A stretch of DNA of 64,000 nucleotides, taken from the NCBI GenBank assembly GCA_023386645.1, contig JAEWJI010000062.1, positions 62,001 to 126,000 of the forward strand, given 5' to 3'. Source of the DNA: Pseudomonadota bacterium (GTDB taxonomy: Bacteria > Pseudomonadota > Alphaproteobacteria > Caulobacterales > Caulobacteraceae). The translations under genes and the position numbers were made by a program. The notes under the pieces were generated by a model, which ran no database searches, was not told the origin of the DNA, and worked only from the letters and a program-made list of their open reading frames with translations. Shown here in pieces: positions 33,210-42,576 of the stretch; within the stretch, counting starts at the first letter, position 1, and each line of letters begins with the position of its first letter.

Positions 33210-33899
33210 TCAGCCTTCCAGGTCGAGCGAATAGCCGGCCGACCGCACCGTGCGGATTGGGTTGGCGCTGCCGCCGACGTCGAGCGCCTTCCGCAAACGT
33301 CCGACGTGCACGTCCACCGTCCGAGCCTCCACGTAGACGTCCGAGCCCCAGACGGCGTCAAGCAGCTGTTCTCGGCTGAACACCCGGCCGGGGTGGCGCA
33401 TGAAGTGGTCCAGGAGGCGGAACTCGGTCGGTCCCAGGTGGACTTCCTTGCCGGCGCGCCTCACCCGATGCGCCACCCGGTCGATGACGATGTCGCCGTG
33501 GCCGACGCGATCCTCGGCCAGGCCGGGTCGAATGCGGCGCAGGACGGCGCGGATGCGCGCGGTCAGCTCGGTCATCGAAAAGGGCTTGGTCAGATAGTCG
33601 TCGGCCCCGGTGTCGAGCCCTCGCACCCGGTCGCTCTCCTCGCCGCGCGCGGTCAGCATGATGATCGGCAGGTTGCGGGTCTCGGCCCGGCCCCGAATGC
33701 GCCGGCAGACCTCGATCCCCGACACCTTGGGCAGCATCCAGTCCAGCAGCACCAGGTCGGGGAGCCGCTCGTCGATCTGGACAAGGCCCTCCTCGCCGTC
33801 AGTGGCCACGACGACGTCATAGCCTTCCTTTTCAAGATTATAGGACAGGAGCGTACTCAGCGCGTCCTCGTCTTCCATCACCAGGATGTAGGGCTGCAC
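33210..33899 (-). CDS. phoB: Phosphate regulon response regulator PhoB
   Basis: 229 aa. OmpR-family regulator: receiver with acidic pocket (MEDEDAL), phospho-acceptor Asp in LVLLDWMLPKV, Thr in MLTARG, Lys in LTKPF; winged-helix DNA-binding domain with RAGKEVHLGPTEFRLLDHFMRHPGRVFSREQLLDAVWG in pieces and RTVDVHVGRLRKAL. It is the last gene of the phoR-pst-phoU cluster. It activates phosphate-starvation genes by binding Pho boxes. Confidence 0.97.
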   Translation of the reverse strand: MQPYILVMEDEDALSTLLSYNLEKEGYDVVVATDGEEGLVQIDERLPDLVLLDWMLPKVSGIEVCRRIRGRAETRNLPIIMLTARGEESDRVRGLDTGADDYLTKPFSMTELTARIRAVLRRIRPGLAEDRVGHGDIVIDRVAHRVRRAGKEVHLGPTEFRLLDHFMRHPGRVFSREQLLDAVWGSDVYVEARTVDVHVGRLRKALDVGGSANPIRTVRSAGYSLDLEG

Positions 33900-33917
33900 T
33901 CGCTTCTCCTCGCTTCG

Positions 33918-34646
33918 TCAGCCGCCGCGCCGCAGCGCGGGGTCGGCCGCCAGATCGGCCGATGTCGGGGTCCAGCGGGGACGCTCGCCCGCCATTTCCT
34001 CGCCGGTGATCTCGTAGTGGATGGTCTCGGCCATGTTGGTGGCGTGGTCGCCTATCCGCTCCAGGTTCTTGGCCATGAACAGCAGGTGGGTGCAGGCGCT
34101 GATCGTGCGCGGATCGCCCATCATGTAGGTCAGCAGCTCGCGGAACAGGGCGTTGTAGTGCTCGTCCACTTCGTCGTCGGTGTTCCAGACGGACACGGCG
34201 CGTTCGATCTCCGACGCCGTATAGGCGTCGAGCACATCGCGCAGGCGCACGGACACCAGCTTGCCCATGCGCTCGATTGACCGGGTGAGCGGCAACATCG
34301 GCTCGGAGTCGGTGACGCTGAGACCCCGCTTGGCGATGTTCTTGGCTAGGTCGCCGGTCCGCTCCAGGTCGACCGCCAGCTTCATGGCCGACAGGGTCTT
34401 GCGCAGGTCGGTGGCGACCGGCTGACGCAGCGCGATGAGGCGGATCGCCTTCTTCTCGATGTCGCGATGCATGGCGTCCAGGCGGGCGTCCCGCTCGACC
34501 ACGGCGCGGCCCAGGGCGACGTCGCGGCGAGCGACGGACTCGATCGCGTCGGCGACCTGGGCCTCCGCCAGGCCTCCCATGCGCGCAACCTCGGCCGTGA
34601 GTTGGTTCAGTTCGTCGCCATAGGCCCTGACGGTGTGCTGATTCAT
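33918..34646 (-). CDS. phoU: Phosphate signalling complex protein PhoU
   Basis: 242 aa. Two tandem PhoU three-helix repeats, each with the E/DxxxD-type metal motif (RDARLDAMHRDIEKKAI in the first, HLLFMAKNLERIGDHATNMAE in the second). It transmits the transport state of PstSCAB to PhoR and keeps the kinase silent in phosphate-replete cells. It lies between pstB and phoB. Confidence 0.97.
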   Translation of the reverse strand: MNQHTVRAYGDELNQLTAEVARMGGLAEAQVADAIESVARRDVALGRAVVERDARLDAMHRDIEKKAIRLIALRQPVATDLRKTLSAMKLAVDLERTGDLAKNIAKRGLSVTDSEPMLPLTRSIERMGKLVSVRLRDVLDAYTASEIERAVSVWNTDDEVDEHYNALFRELLTYMMGDPRTISACTHLLFMAKNLERIGDHATNMAETIHYEITGEEMAGERPRWTPTSADLAADPALRRGG

Positions 34647-34659
34647 CTGGACGTCGTCC

Positions 34660-35625
34660 TCAGCCGAAACGGCCGGTGATGTAGTCGAGCGTGCGACGCT
34701 CGCGGGGATTGGTGAAGATTTCCTCGGTGTCGCCGGTTTCGACCAGGCGGCCCATATGGAAGAAGGCGGTGCGCTGGCTGACCCGCGCGGCCTGGGCCAT
34801 CGAGTGGGTCACGATCACGATGCAGTAGCGCTCGCGCAGCTCGTCGATCAGCTCCTCGATCTTGGCCGTGGCGATGGGGTCCAGCGCCGAGCACGGCTCG
34901 TCCATCAGGATGACCTCGGGGTTCACCGCGATGGCGCGGGCGATGACCAGCCGCTGCTGCTGCCCCCCCGACAGTCCGGTGCCCGGAGAATGCAGCCGGT
35001 CCGCCACCTCGTCCCAGAGCCCGGCGCGCTTGAGCGACATCTGCACGATGTCCTCCAGCTCGGCCTTGGACCGCGTCAGGCCGTGGATTCGGGGCCCATA
35101 GGCCACGTTCTCGAAGATGGTCTTGGGAAAGGGGTTGGGCTTCTGGAACACCATGCCGACCTGGGCGCGAAGCAACACAGGATCGACCGACCGGTCGTTG
35201 ATGTCCTGGTCGTCCATCAGAATCCGGCCGGTCACGCGGGCGCCGGCAATGGTGTCGTTCATGCGGTTGATACACCGCAGGAAGGTCGACTTTCCGCAGC
35301 CGGAGGGACCGATGAAGGCCGTCACCGTCTTGTCCGGAATGTTCAGGTCGATGTCGAACAGCGCCTGTTTGTCTCCATAGAAGACCGAGACGCCACGCGC
35401 CGCGATCTTCGTCGGACCGTGGGACGCGCCGGTGACGACGGCCGGGGCCTGATCCCGGACGGGGGCGGACGGCGCGGGTTCCGCACCGCTGTTCACGACC
35501 GCCGCCTCGCCCGCCAGAGGATCCGCCTCGGCTGCAGGCAGCACCTGCCCGCCCATTCGCGGCGTCCGGGTGGGATCGCCGGCGTGGATCCGGTCTTCCC
35601 GGGGTTTGAAGTTCGACAACTTCAT
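34660..35625 (-). CDS. pstB: Phosphate ABC transporter ATP-binding protein PstB
   Basis: 321 aa. Walker A FIGPSGCGKST, signature LSGGQQQRLVIARAIA, Walker B VILMDEPCSALDP, switch His in VTHSMAQAARVSQ and the PstB-specific FQKPNPFPKTIFENVAYG. The ATPase domain begins near residue 70; the preceding 65-70 residues are a Pro/Ala/Glu-rich extension absent from E. coli PstB. The start is 4 nt from pstA, supporting the longer form, although internal starts would trim the extension. Confidence 0.95.
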   Translation of the reverse strand: MKLSNFKPREDRIHAGDPTRTPRMGGQVLPAAEADPLAGEAAVVNSGAEPAPSAPVRDQAPAVVTGASHGPTKIAARGVSVFYGDKQALFDIDLNIPDKTVTAFIGPSGCGKSTFLRCINRMNDTIAGARVTGRILMDDQDINDRSVDPVLLRAQVGMVFQKPNPFPKTIFENVAYGPRIHGLTRSKAELEDIVQMSLKRAGLWDEVADRLHSPGTGLSGGQQQRLVIARAIAVNPEVILMDEPCSALDPIATAKIEELIDELRERYCIVIVTHSMAQAARVSQRTAFFHMGRLVETGDTEEIFTNPRERRTLDYITGRFG

Positions 35626-35629
35626 CAGA

Positions 35630-36910
35630 TTACCACCGACGTTCGAACCGCCGGCGCAGCACGATGGCGGCGGCGTTCATCACGACCATGAAGGCGAGGA
35701 GGACCATGATCGCGGCGGCCGTCCGTTCGTGGAACAGCCGCTCCGAAGCATTCTCCCAGATGTAGACCAACGACGGCAGGGCGCCGGCCGGCTCCGTCAC
35801 CCCGCCGGGAATGCCGGGCACGAAGCTGATCATCCCGATCAGCAGCAGAGGCGCGGTCTCTCCCAACGCATGCGCCATGGAGATGATCGCCCCGGTCATC
35901 ACGCCCGGCATGGCCAGGGGCAGGACGTGCTGGAAGACCGTCTGGCTGCGGCTCGCGCCCATGGCCAGGGCGGCCTCGCGGATCGAGGGCGGCACGGCCT
36001 TCAGGGCGGACCGCGTGGCGATGATGATCGTCGGCAGGGCCATCAGCGCCAACACCAGGCCGCCGACCAGCGGCGACGAGCGTGGCAGGTGCGCCCAGTT
36101 GATGAACAGGGCCAGGCCCAGCAGGCCGTAGACGATGGATGGCACGGCCGCGAGGTTGTTGATGTTGACCTCGATCAGGGCGGTGAGCCGGTTCCGGGGC
36201 GCGAACTCCTCCAGATAGATCGCTGCTCCTACCCCGATGGGAATGGCCAGCAGGGCTGTAACCGTCAGCATCAGGATCGATCCGACCACGGCGCCCAGCA
36301 CCCCGGCGAGTTCCGGCTGGGTCGAGTCCCCGTTCAGGAACAGGACGCTGTTGAACCGGGTGCGTATCGCGCCCTCGGCCTTGAGCCGATCGATCCAGGC
36401 CAGCTGCTGGTCGCTAAGACGGCGCTGGTCCTCCGCCGTGTCGCGGTTGATCGCGCCCTTCAGATACAGGTCCGCGTCGTCCGACACGGGGAAGGACACG
36501 GGGGTGCTCTGGCCGATGATCGACGGATCGCGGCGCACCATGGCGGCGGCGCGGAACTTCAGCTCGGAGGAGAACAGCCCCCGCATGGCGCGCGAGGCGT
36601 TGTTCTGGGGGTCGTCCGTGATCCCGAACCTTGCCAGTTGCTGCTCGGCCGCCATCTGTTCGAAGTTCGAGCCCTCGGGATAGGCGGCGTCGATCCGGGC
36701 CGGGTCGAAATGGATCAGGGCGGTGATCTCGTGGGTGTAGAAGGCGTGACGGCCCTGGTCGACGATCCGCCCGAGCAGAAGCAGCAGGAAGCCGATGGCC
36801 ACCGCGATGGCCAGGACGCCATACAGCCGGAAACGCCGCTCCCGCGCGTGCCGACGCTTCAGGCCGGCGCTCAGCGCCTGACGGCGGATCTCGCGCTCCG
36901 CCTCAGTCAT
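35630..36910 (-). CDS. pstA: Phosphate ABC transporter permease PstA
   Basis: 426 aa. After one N-terminal helix (LYGVLAIAVAIGFLLLLLGRI) comes a long periplasmic insertion of about 150 residues, then five helices with the ABC permease EAA loop (REAALAMGASRSQTVFQHVLP). Longer than E. coli PstA (296 aa) because of the insertion, as usual in Alphaproteobacteria. Its start overlaps the pstC stop by 8 nt. Confidence 0.95.
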   Translation of the reverse strand: MTEAEREIRRQALSAGLKRRHARERRFRLYGVLAIAVAIGFLLLLLGRIVDQGRHAFYTHEITALIHFDPARIDAAYPEGSNFEQMAAEQQLARFGITDDPQNNASRAMRGLFSSELKFRAAAMVRRDPSIIGQSTPVSFPVSDDADLYLKGAINRDTAEDQRRLSDQQLAWIDRLKAEGAIRTRFNSVLFLNGDSTQPELAGVLGAVVGSILMLTVTALLAIPIGVGAAIYLEEFAPRNRLTALIEVNINNLAAVPSIVYGLLGLALFINWAHLPRSSPLVGGLVLALMALPTIIIATRSALKAVPPSIREAALAMGASRSQTVFQHVLPLAMPGVMTGAIISMAHALGETAPLLLIGMISFVPGIPGGVTEPAGALPSLVYIWENASERLFHERTAAAIMVLLAFMVVMNAAAIVLRRRFERRW

Positions 36911-38363
36911 ACTGTTCCCGATAGGTCTGGACGATCCGCTGGGCCACGATGTTCAGCATCAGGGTGACGGCGAACAGCGTCAGGCCCAGGCCGAAGGCCG
37001 ACAGCGTCTTGGCGCTGTCGAACTCCTGGTCGCCGGTCAGCAGGGTGACGATCTGGACCGTCACGGTCGTGACGGTGTCGAGTGGGTTGAGCGTCAGTCG
37101 CGCCGCGAGACCAGCCGCCATGGTCACGATCATGGTCTCGCCGATGGCCCGCGATACAGCCAGCAGGAGGGCCCCCGCCACCCCCGGCAAGGCGGCGGGC
37201 AGGAGGACGCGCTTCACCGTCTCGGACTTGGTGGCGCCCATGGCGTAGGAGCCGTCACGCAGGGACTGGGGCACCGCGTTCAGAATGTCGTCAGACAGGG
37301 ACGACACGAAGGGGATCAGCATGATCCCCATCACCGCCCCGGCCACGAGCGCCATCTGGTTCTGGACCAGCAGCAGATACTGACCGAGCCCGTCCAGCGG
37401 CCCGCCGACCAGCATGGCCCCGATCCCGTTGAAGAAGGACCGGAAAGCCGGCCCGACCGTCAGTGCGGCGAAGAAGCCGTAGACGACCGTCGGCACGCCC
37501 GCCAGAATCTCCAGCACCGGCTTGATCAGCGCGCGCGAGGTGGGGCCGGCGTACTCCGCCAGATAGACCGCCGAGAACAGGCCGACGGGCGCGGCCACCG
37601 CCATGGCGATGATCATGATCAGGAAGGTCCCGGCGAACAGCGGCGCCGCGCCGAACGCCCCTGTCGATCCGACCTGGTCGGCCCGGATCGCGACCTGGGG
37701 ACTCCACTTCAGTCCGAACAGGAACTCGGTGATCGGCACCGCCTGAAAGAAGCGCAGCGAGTCCCAGACGAGCGACAGGATGATGCCGATGGTGGTCAGG
37801 ACCGCGACCGCCGAACAGGCGAACAGCAGGCCGCCTATCCAGCCTTCCACCCTGTTTCGGGCGGTGAAGGACGGGCTGACGCGCAGGAGGGCGATCAACA
37901 GGCCCATGACGCCGACCAGGATGGCGGCGGCGCCACCGGCCAGGGTCAGAGTCCGGGAGAGTCGCTCCGCGCGCCGTCCCTCTGCGGGCAGGACCTCGGC
38001 CAGTTCGCCCGGCCAGGTCTGAAGCGCGGGCCTACCCTGCCCCACCCTCGCCACGTCCGCCAAGAAGGCTTCACGACGGAGCGGCTCAAGCGCCTCCACG
38101 GCCGGGGGCTCCCCCGACGCCATCAGCCGTTCGTGGATCGGACCCGAGAAGACGGCGACCGAGGCGAACACCAGTAGGGCCGGCCCCGCGGACCAGATCA
38201 GGGCGAGGGCCGCGTGCTGGTTCGGCCGCGAATGGAGGCGCACGGCGCTGTTCGCCTCCAGCATTCGGGCGCGATGACGGGTCGCGGCGTAGGCCGCGAC
38301 CGCCAGGCCCAGGAGGAGAAGTACGAACAGCCAGATCATCAGGGGCAAGCGTGACCGCGACAC
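36903..38363 (-). CDS. pstC: Phosphate ABC transporter permease PstC
   Basis: 486 aa. N-terminal helix (LPLMIWLFVLLLLGLAVAAYA), a second segment, a periplasmic region and a six-helix permease core with the EAA loop (RDGSYAMGATKSETVKRVLLP). PstC and PstA form the membrane channel for phosphate. It lies 78 nt downstream of phoR. The periplasmic binding protein gene pstS is not in the window. Confidence 0.95.
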   Translation of the reverse strand: MSRSRLPLMIWLFVLLLLGLAVAAYAATRHRARMLEANSAVRLHSRPNQHAALALIWSAGPALLVFASVAVFSGPIHERLMASGEPPAVEALEPLRREAFLADVARVGQGRPALQTWPGELAEVLPAEGRRAERLSRTLTLAGGAAAILVGVMGLLIALLRVSPSFTARNRVEGWIGGLLFACSAVAVLTTIGIILSLVWDSLRFFQAVPITEFLFGLKWSPQVAIRADQVGSTGAFGAAPLFAGTFLIMIIAMAVAAPVGLFSAVYLAEYAGPTSRALIKPVLEILAGVPTVVYGFFAALTVGPAFRSFFNGIGAMLVGGPLDGLGQYLLLVQNQMALVAGAVMGIMLIPFVSSLSDDILNAVPQSLRDGSYAMGATKSETVKRVLLPAALPGVAGALLLAVSRAIGETMIVTMAAGLAARLTLNPLDTVTTVTVQIVTLLTGDQEFDSAKTLSAFGLGLTLFAVTLMLNIVAQRIVQTYREQYD

Positions 38364-38441
38364 CGCCGGGAGGGCGGCGTCATGCGGGCGGAACCTGCCC
38401 TGACTTGGTCAGCGGATTACGACGCGGCGGTGACAGTTCTG

Positions 38442-39854
38442 TTACGCCGTAAGGCCGCCTTCGCCGCCCTCCCCGACCGCCCGCATCCTGTCGGGCGCCA
38501 TGGGGAAGTAGGCGGTGAACAGGGTCCCCTCGCCGGGCGTGCTCTCGACCACCAGCCCGCCCCTGTGCCGATTGACGATGTGCTTGACGATGGCGAGGCC
38601 CAGCCCGGTGCCCGACCGCTCGCCGCTCTTCTGGCCTTCGACCCGGTAAAAGCGCTCGGTGAGCCGCGGCAGGTGCTCGCGCGCCATGCCCGGCCCGTGA
38701 TCGCGGACGCTGACGACGGCGTAGCGCGCATCGGTCTCCCGGTCAGGCGTCAGCAGCGACAGCCGGGTGGCGCCCGCCCAGCGTCCGGCTCCCGCGCCTT
38801 CCAGGCTCACCCCGGCCCACACGCCGATCTCCACCACGCCACCGCCGGAACTGTACTTCAGGCCGTTGTCGACGAGATTCTGGATGACCTGGACGATTTC
38901 GTCCCGGTCGCCGGTGATGGTGGCCCTCCCCGGCGCGACAGCCAGGTCGATCCGCACGCCCCGCTCGGCCGACAGCACGCCCAAGGCGTCCACAACGTCG
39001 GCGGCGGCGCATCCCAGGTCGACCCGGCCGGAGGGCAGGATGTGCTCGTTGAGTTCGATGCGGCTCAGCGACAGCAGGTCCCCGACCAGCCGGCTCATCC
39101 GCTCGGCCTGCGCCGCCATGATGTCCAGGAAGCGGTCGCGCGCCAGGCTGTCGTCCCTGGCATGGCCTTTCAGGGTCTCGATGAAACCGGCCAGCGAGGC
39201 GAGGGGTGTGCGCAGTTCGTGGCTGGCGTTGGCCAGGAAGTCGACGCGCATCAGTTCGGTTCGGCGCACGTCGGTCTCGTCGCGCAGGCCCAACAGGGCC
39301 AGGGGCGCGCCACCCTCGCGGGTCAGGGCCCGCGTCCAGGCCTTCCAGTGACGGGTCTGTGCCCCGCCTTGGGAGAAATCGACAGTTCGAGCCACGCCGC
39401 CGAACAGGGCCTCGTCGACGGCCTCCAACACACCGGGGTCGCGCAGGACCGAGACCAGCAGGCCGCCCTGCCGCTGGACGCGCAAAACCTCGCGGGCGGC
39501 GCGGTTGGCCAGGACGATACGGCGTCCGGCGATGTCGTCGGCCTCGCCGCCGGCGATGATCATCACCGGATCGTCCAGGGCCTCGAACACATCGTCGAGC
39601 AGGGTCGGGGCGGGGCTCGGATCAGAGGCCGTCAGCCCTGGGGCGCCTCCCCCCTCGGCAGGGTGCGGCCTACGGCGGCTGGACAGCCAGGCGGCGCCGG
39701 CGACCAGGACTGCGCCACCTATCAGTGCGGGGGCGGCCTCTGGCCTAGCGGCCGCCAGCGCCAGCATGACGGCCACCGCTAGTCCGCCCACCACGCTGAC
39801 GGACCACAGGCGCGACGACACAAGCGGCGCCACGGGCGAAGGGGGATGATCCAC
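38442..39854 (-). CDS. phoR: Phosphate regulon sensor histidine kinase PhoR
   Basis: 470 aa. Two N-terminal membrane helices (VVGGLAVAVMLALAA, LIGGAVLVAGAAWL), a PAS-like region (LLDDVFEALDDPVMIIAGG), HisKA with FLANASHELRTPLASLAGF, and HATPase with NLVDNGLKYSSGGG, VRDHGPGMAREHLPRLTERFYRV region and GTGLGLAIVKHI. First gene of the cluster, phosphorylating PhoB. A membrane-anchored cytoplasmic kinase without a periplasmic sensor, as in other PhoR proteins. Confidence 0.95.
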   Translation of the reverse strand: MDHPPSPVAPLVSSRLWSVSVVGGLAVAVMLALAAARPEAAPALIGGAVLVAGAAWLSSRRRPHPAEGGGAPGLTASDPSPAPTLLDDVFEALDDPVMIIAGGEADDIAGRRIVLANRAAREVLRVQRQGGLLVSVLRDPGVLEAVDEALFGGVARTVDFSQGGAQTRHWKAWTRALTREGGAPLALLGLRDETDVRRTELMRVDFLANASHELRTPLASLAGFIETLKGHARDDSLARDRFLDIMAAQAERMSRLVGDLLSLSRIELNEHILPSGRVDLGCAAADVVDALGVLSAERGVRIDLAVAPGRATITGDRDEIVQVIQNLVDNGLKYSSGGGVVEIGVWAGVSLEGAGAGRWAGATRLSLLTPDRETDARYAVVSVRDHGPGMAREHLPRLTERFYRVEGQKSGERSGTGLGLAIVKHIVNRHRGGLVVESTPGEGTLFTAYFPMAPDRMRAVGEGGEGGLTA

Positions 39855-40008
39855 GATCAGCCTTTACGAGCGCAACGGTCTGGAAACCCCTGCGTCATAC
39901 CAGCTGATGGCCAGCCTTCGAGCAGGTCTGAAGAAAATCTTACGCGCTACGCACGGCTTCTTTACCACTGTTCGTTGAAAATAGGCGGACATTGGGGAAA
40001 GCACACCT

Positions 40009-42300
40009 TTGGCCTGGCTACTGAATTGTTTGACGGTCCAGCACGACTGGCGGCTCACGCTCGTCGCGGCCATCGTCTGCCTCACGGGGCTGGCCACGGC
40101 CCTCGGCCTGATCGACATGGCGCGCCTGCAGACCCACGGGATCCGGTGGCGCCTGAGGACAGCGGCCGCCGCGGTCGCGGGCCTTTCGATCTGGAGCACC
40201 CATTTCATTGGCATGCTGGCGTACCGAAGCGCAGCCCCGGTTGCCTATACCGCCCTGGCGACCGTAGCGTCCCTGCTCGTCGCGGTCGGCGGAATGGCCA
40301 TCGTGGTCGTCCTGGCCGGGCGGGCGCAAACCCTTGGCGAACGGTTGCTGGCCGGGACCTTGGCGATCTCCACGGTCGTTTCAATGCATTTCCTCGGCAT
40401 GGCCGCCGTGCGGGTCGAAGGCGGCGCCCTGTCCTGGGACCTCTGGATGATCGCAGGAACGGCGGCGGCGGGAATGGCGACCGCCCTGCTGGGGTCGGCG
40501 TGGCGGCGCGACCACTGGTCGCGTGGCGCGGCCACGGCGGTCTTCGCCGCGCTCAGCGTCTGCATCCTGCACTTCGGAAGCATGGCGGCGGTCACCATCG
40601 TGCCGGCCCCTCTCGCCGTCCTGCCGGCGGGAGCCATGTCAGAGACCGCGCTGTTGGCCTGGGTGGCTGTCGGAGCCGCCACCCTGGTCGGGATCGCCGC
40701 CATCGTGACGGGCATGCATGCCTGGAGCGGGGCGTCCTCCACCCGGCGGCTGCGCGAGGCGATCGACACCATGTCGGACGGGCTGGCATTCTACGACGCT
40801 TCCGACCGGCTGCAGATCTGGAACGCGCGCTATTCAGAGGTGAACACCGAGATCAGCACCAGCCTGGCGGTTGGGGTGCGCTTCGAGGACCTGCTGCGGA
40901 TCGGCCTGGAACAGGGCATTTACGAGGACGCAGCCGGACGTGAGGAGGAGTGGCTCCAGGAGCGCCTTGCGGGACGCCGCCGACTCTACAGCACCGTGGA
41001 ACAGCACGTAGCGGGCGACCGGTGGCTGCGCGTGCAGGACCGGCGCACCGCTGGCGGCGGCATCGTCAGCGTGGTCAACGACATCACGGACCTGAAGCGC
41101 GACGCCCGATCGCTGGCGGAGGCCAAGCTCGCCGCCGAGGCCGCGAACCGCGCCAAGTCCGAGTTCCTGGCCAATATGAGCCACGAGATCCGCACGCCGC
41201 TGAACGGGGTGATCGGCCTGACCCAGGCCTTGGCGCGCACGGACATGACCATCGAACAGCGCGACATGCTGGAGCTCATCCAGTCGTCGGGCCGGACGCT
41301 CCAGACCCTGCTCAGCGACATCCTGGACCTCGCCCGGGTAGAGTCGGGCCGTCTGGAACTGACCGAGGAATCCTTCGACTTGGCCCGCGCGGTCAACGAG
41401 GCGGCGCAGCTCTACGCCACCGCCGCCAGCGAGAAGGGCCTGCAGTTCTTCGTCGAGGTCGAACCCGATGCCGCCGTCTGGGTGCGCGGCGACGTGGTGC
41501 GCCTCAAGCAGGTGCTGACCAACCTGGTGTCCAACGCGGTCAAGTTCACCACCCAGGGGTTCGTCAGCCTGACGGTCAGTCGCTTCATGGACGCCGCCGG
41601 CGCGCCCCAGCTGCGCTTCTCGGTGGAGGACACCGGCATTGGCTTCGACGCCGCTACGCGCGACCGGCTGTTCAATCGCTTCGAGCAGGCCGACGGGGCC
41701 ATCACCCGCCGGTTCGGCGGCACGGGCCTGGGCCTGGCCATCTGCCGTCAGCTGGCCACCATGATGGGTGGCGAACTGGACTGCGAAAGCGAACCCGACG
41801 GCGGCTCGGCCTTCATCCTGACTCTGCCCCTGGTGGAGGCGCAAAGCCCGGTCGCCGATGTCGAAACGCCGGCAGTCGCAGCAGATGAGGGCGTGGGCGA
41901 GCGGCTGCGGGTGCTCGTGGCCGACGACCATCCGACCAACCGCAAGGTGGTGGAGCTGGTCCTCAGCGCCGCTCCGGTGGACGTGATTTCGGTAGAGAAC
42001 GGCGAGGAGGCGCTTCAGGCCTGCCGTGAAGCCGCGTTCGACCTGGTCCTGATGGACATGCAGATGCCGGTCATGGACGGGCTGAGCGCTACCCGGGCGA
42101 TCCGGGCGCTGGAAGCCTCCGAGAACCGCGTCCGGGTCCCCATCGTGATGCTGACCGCCAACGCCCTGCCGGAGCACATAGCGGCGGCGCGGGCGGCTGG
42201 CGCCGACCAACACCTGGCCAAGCCCTTCAACGCGGTGGATCTGCTGGCCCTGGTGGCCGCGGCGCCCGGCATGGTCGGCGCCGAGGCCCAGGCAGCCTGA
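40009..42300 (+). CDS. MHYT-domain hybrid sensor histidine kinase
   Basis: 763 aa, TTG start. The N-terminal seven-helix MHYT sensor shows three motif copies, STHFIGML, SMHFLGMAAV and ILHFGSMAAV, whose His/Met residues are thought to bind a metal. A PAS domain (EAIDTMSDGLAFYDASDRLQIWNARYSE region) follows, then HisKA (FLANMSHEIRTPLNG), HATPase (NLVSNAVKFT, GTGLGLAICRQL) and a receiver (RVLVADDHPTNRKV, Asp in LVLMDMQMP). Divergent from phoR by 154 nt; a shared function is not shown. MHYT kinases are proposed to sense O2, CO or NO. Confidence 0.92.
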   Translation: MAWLLNCLTVQHDWRLTLVAAIVCLTGLATALGLIDMARLQTHGIRWRLRTAAAAVAGLSIWSTHFIGMLAYRSAAPVAYTALATVASLLVAVGGMAIVVVLAGRAQTLGERLLAGTLAISTVVSMHFLGMAAVRVEGGALSWDLWMIAGTAAAGMATALLGSAWRRDHWSRGAATAVFAALSVCILHFGSMAAVTIVPAPLAVLPAGAMSETALLAWVAVGAATLVGIAAIVTGMHAWSGASSTRRLREAIDTMSDGLAFYDASDRLQIWNARYSEVNTEISTSLAVGVRFEDLLRIGLEQGIYEDAAGREEEWLQERLAGRRRLYSTVEQHVAGDRWLRVQDRRTAGGGIVSVVNDITDLKRDARSLAEAKLAAEAANRAKSEFLANMSHEIRTPLNGVIGLTQALARTDMTIEQRDMLELIQSSGRTLQTLLSDILDLARVESGRLELTEESFDLARAVNEAAQLYATAASEKGLQFFVEVEPDAAVWVRGDVVRLKQVLTNLVSNAVKFTTQGFVSLTVSRFMDAAGAPQLRFSVEDTGIGFDAATRDRLFNRFEQADGAITRRFGGTGLGLAICRQLATMMGGELDCESEPDGGSAFILTLPLVEAQSPVADVETPAVAADEGVGERLRVLVADDHPTNRKVVELVLSAAPVDVISVENGEEALQACREAAFDLVLMDMQMPVMDGLSATRAIRALEASENRVRVPIVMLTANALPEHIAAARAAGADQHLAKPFNAVDLLALVAAAPGMVGAEAQAA

Positions 42301-42311
42301 TCCGCAGGATC

Positions 42312-42338
42312 CTCCCCGCCAGCGAGGCCGACGGGGAG
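42312..42338. terminator. Possible hairpin between convergent genes
   Basis: CTCCCCG (42312-42318) and CGGGGAG (42332-42338) are perfect 7-bp arms with a 13-nt spacer. They lie between the MHYT kinase stop and the small gene downstream of aceA. No T-run on either strand, so at most a weak terminator. Confidence 0.3.
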
Positions 42339-42346
42339 AAGCCATG

Positions 42347-42556
42347 CTACTCGTAGCCGTGCGCGGCCTCGTTGATGACCTGGCTGGGCATGTTCGAGAA
42401 GTCGACGCTGACGGGCTGGGCGGCCTTGGACTGGAAGGTCTTGATCACGTGTTCCAGCCGGCGGCGGACCTCGCGTTCTGCCTCGGTGCCGGTGTCGAGC
42501 GACAGGGGCGCCAGGCAGAAGTCGATGATGGCGGTCGCGTTGTTGAGCGGTTGCAT
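42347..42556 (-). CDS. Small hypothetical protein downstream of isocitrate lyase
   Basis: 69 aa. Helical, no signal peptide: NATAIIDFCLAPLSLDTG, then EREVRRRLEHVIKTFQSKA, ending NEAAHGYE. The ATG has AGAAGGAGA upstream and lies 20 nt after the aceA stop, so it is co-transcribed with aceA. No family recognised. Context suggests a link with glyoxylate or acetate growth. Confidence 0.65.
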   Translation of the reverse strand: MQPLNNATAIIDFCLAPLSLDTGTEAEREVRRRLEHVIKTFQSKAAQPVSVDFSNMPSQVINEAAHGYE

Positions 42557-42576
42557 GGGTCGTTCTCCTTCTGGGA

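Noticed and set aside
38419..38436. Pho-box-like sequence (minus strand CTGTCAC, 4 nt, GCGTCGT) upstream of pstC
   Set aside because: The first half matches the Pho-box consensus at 6 of 7 bases but the second at only 4 of 7, so it is not listed as a feature.
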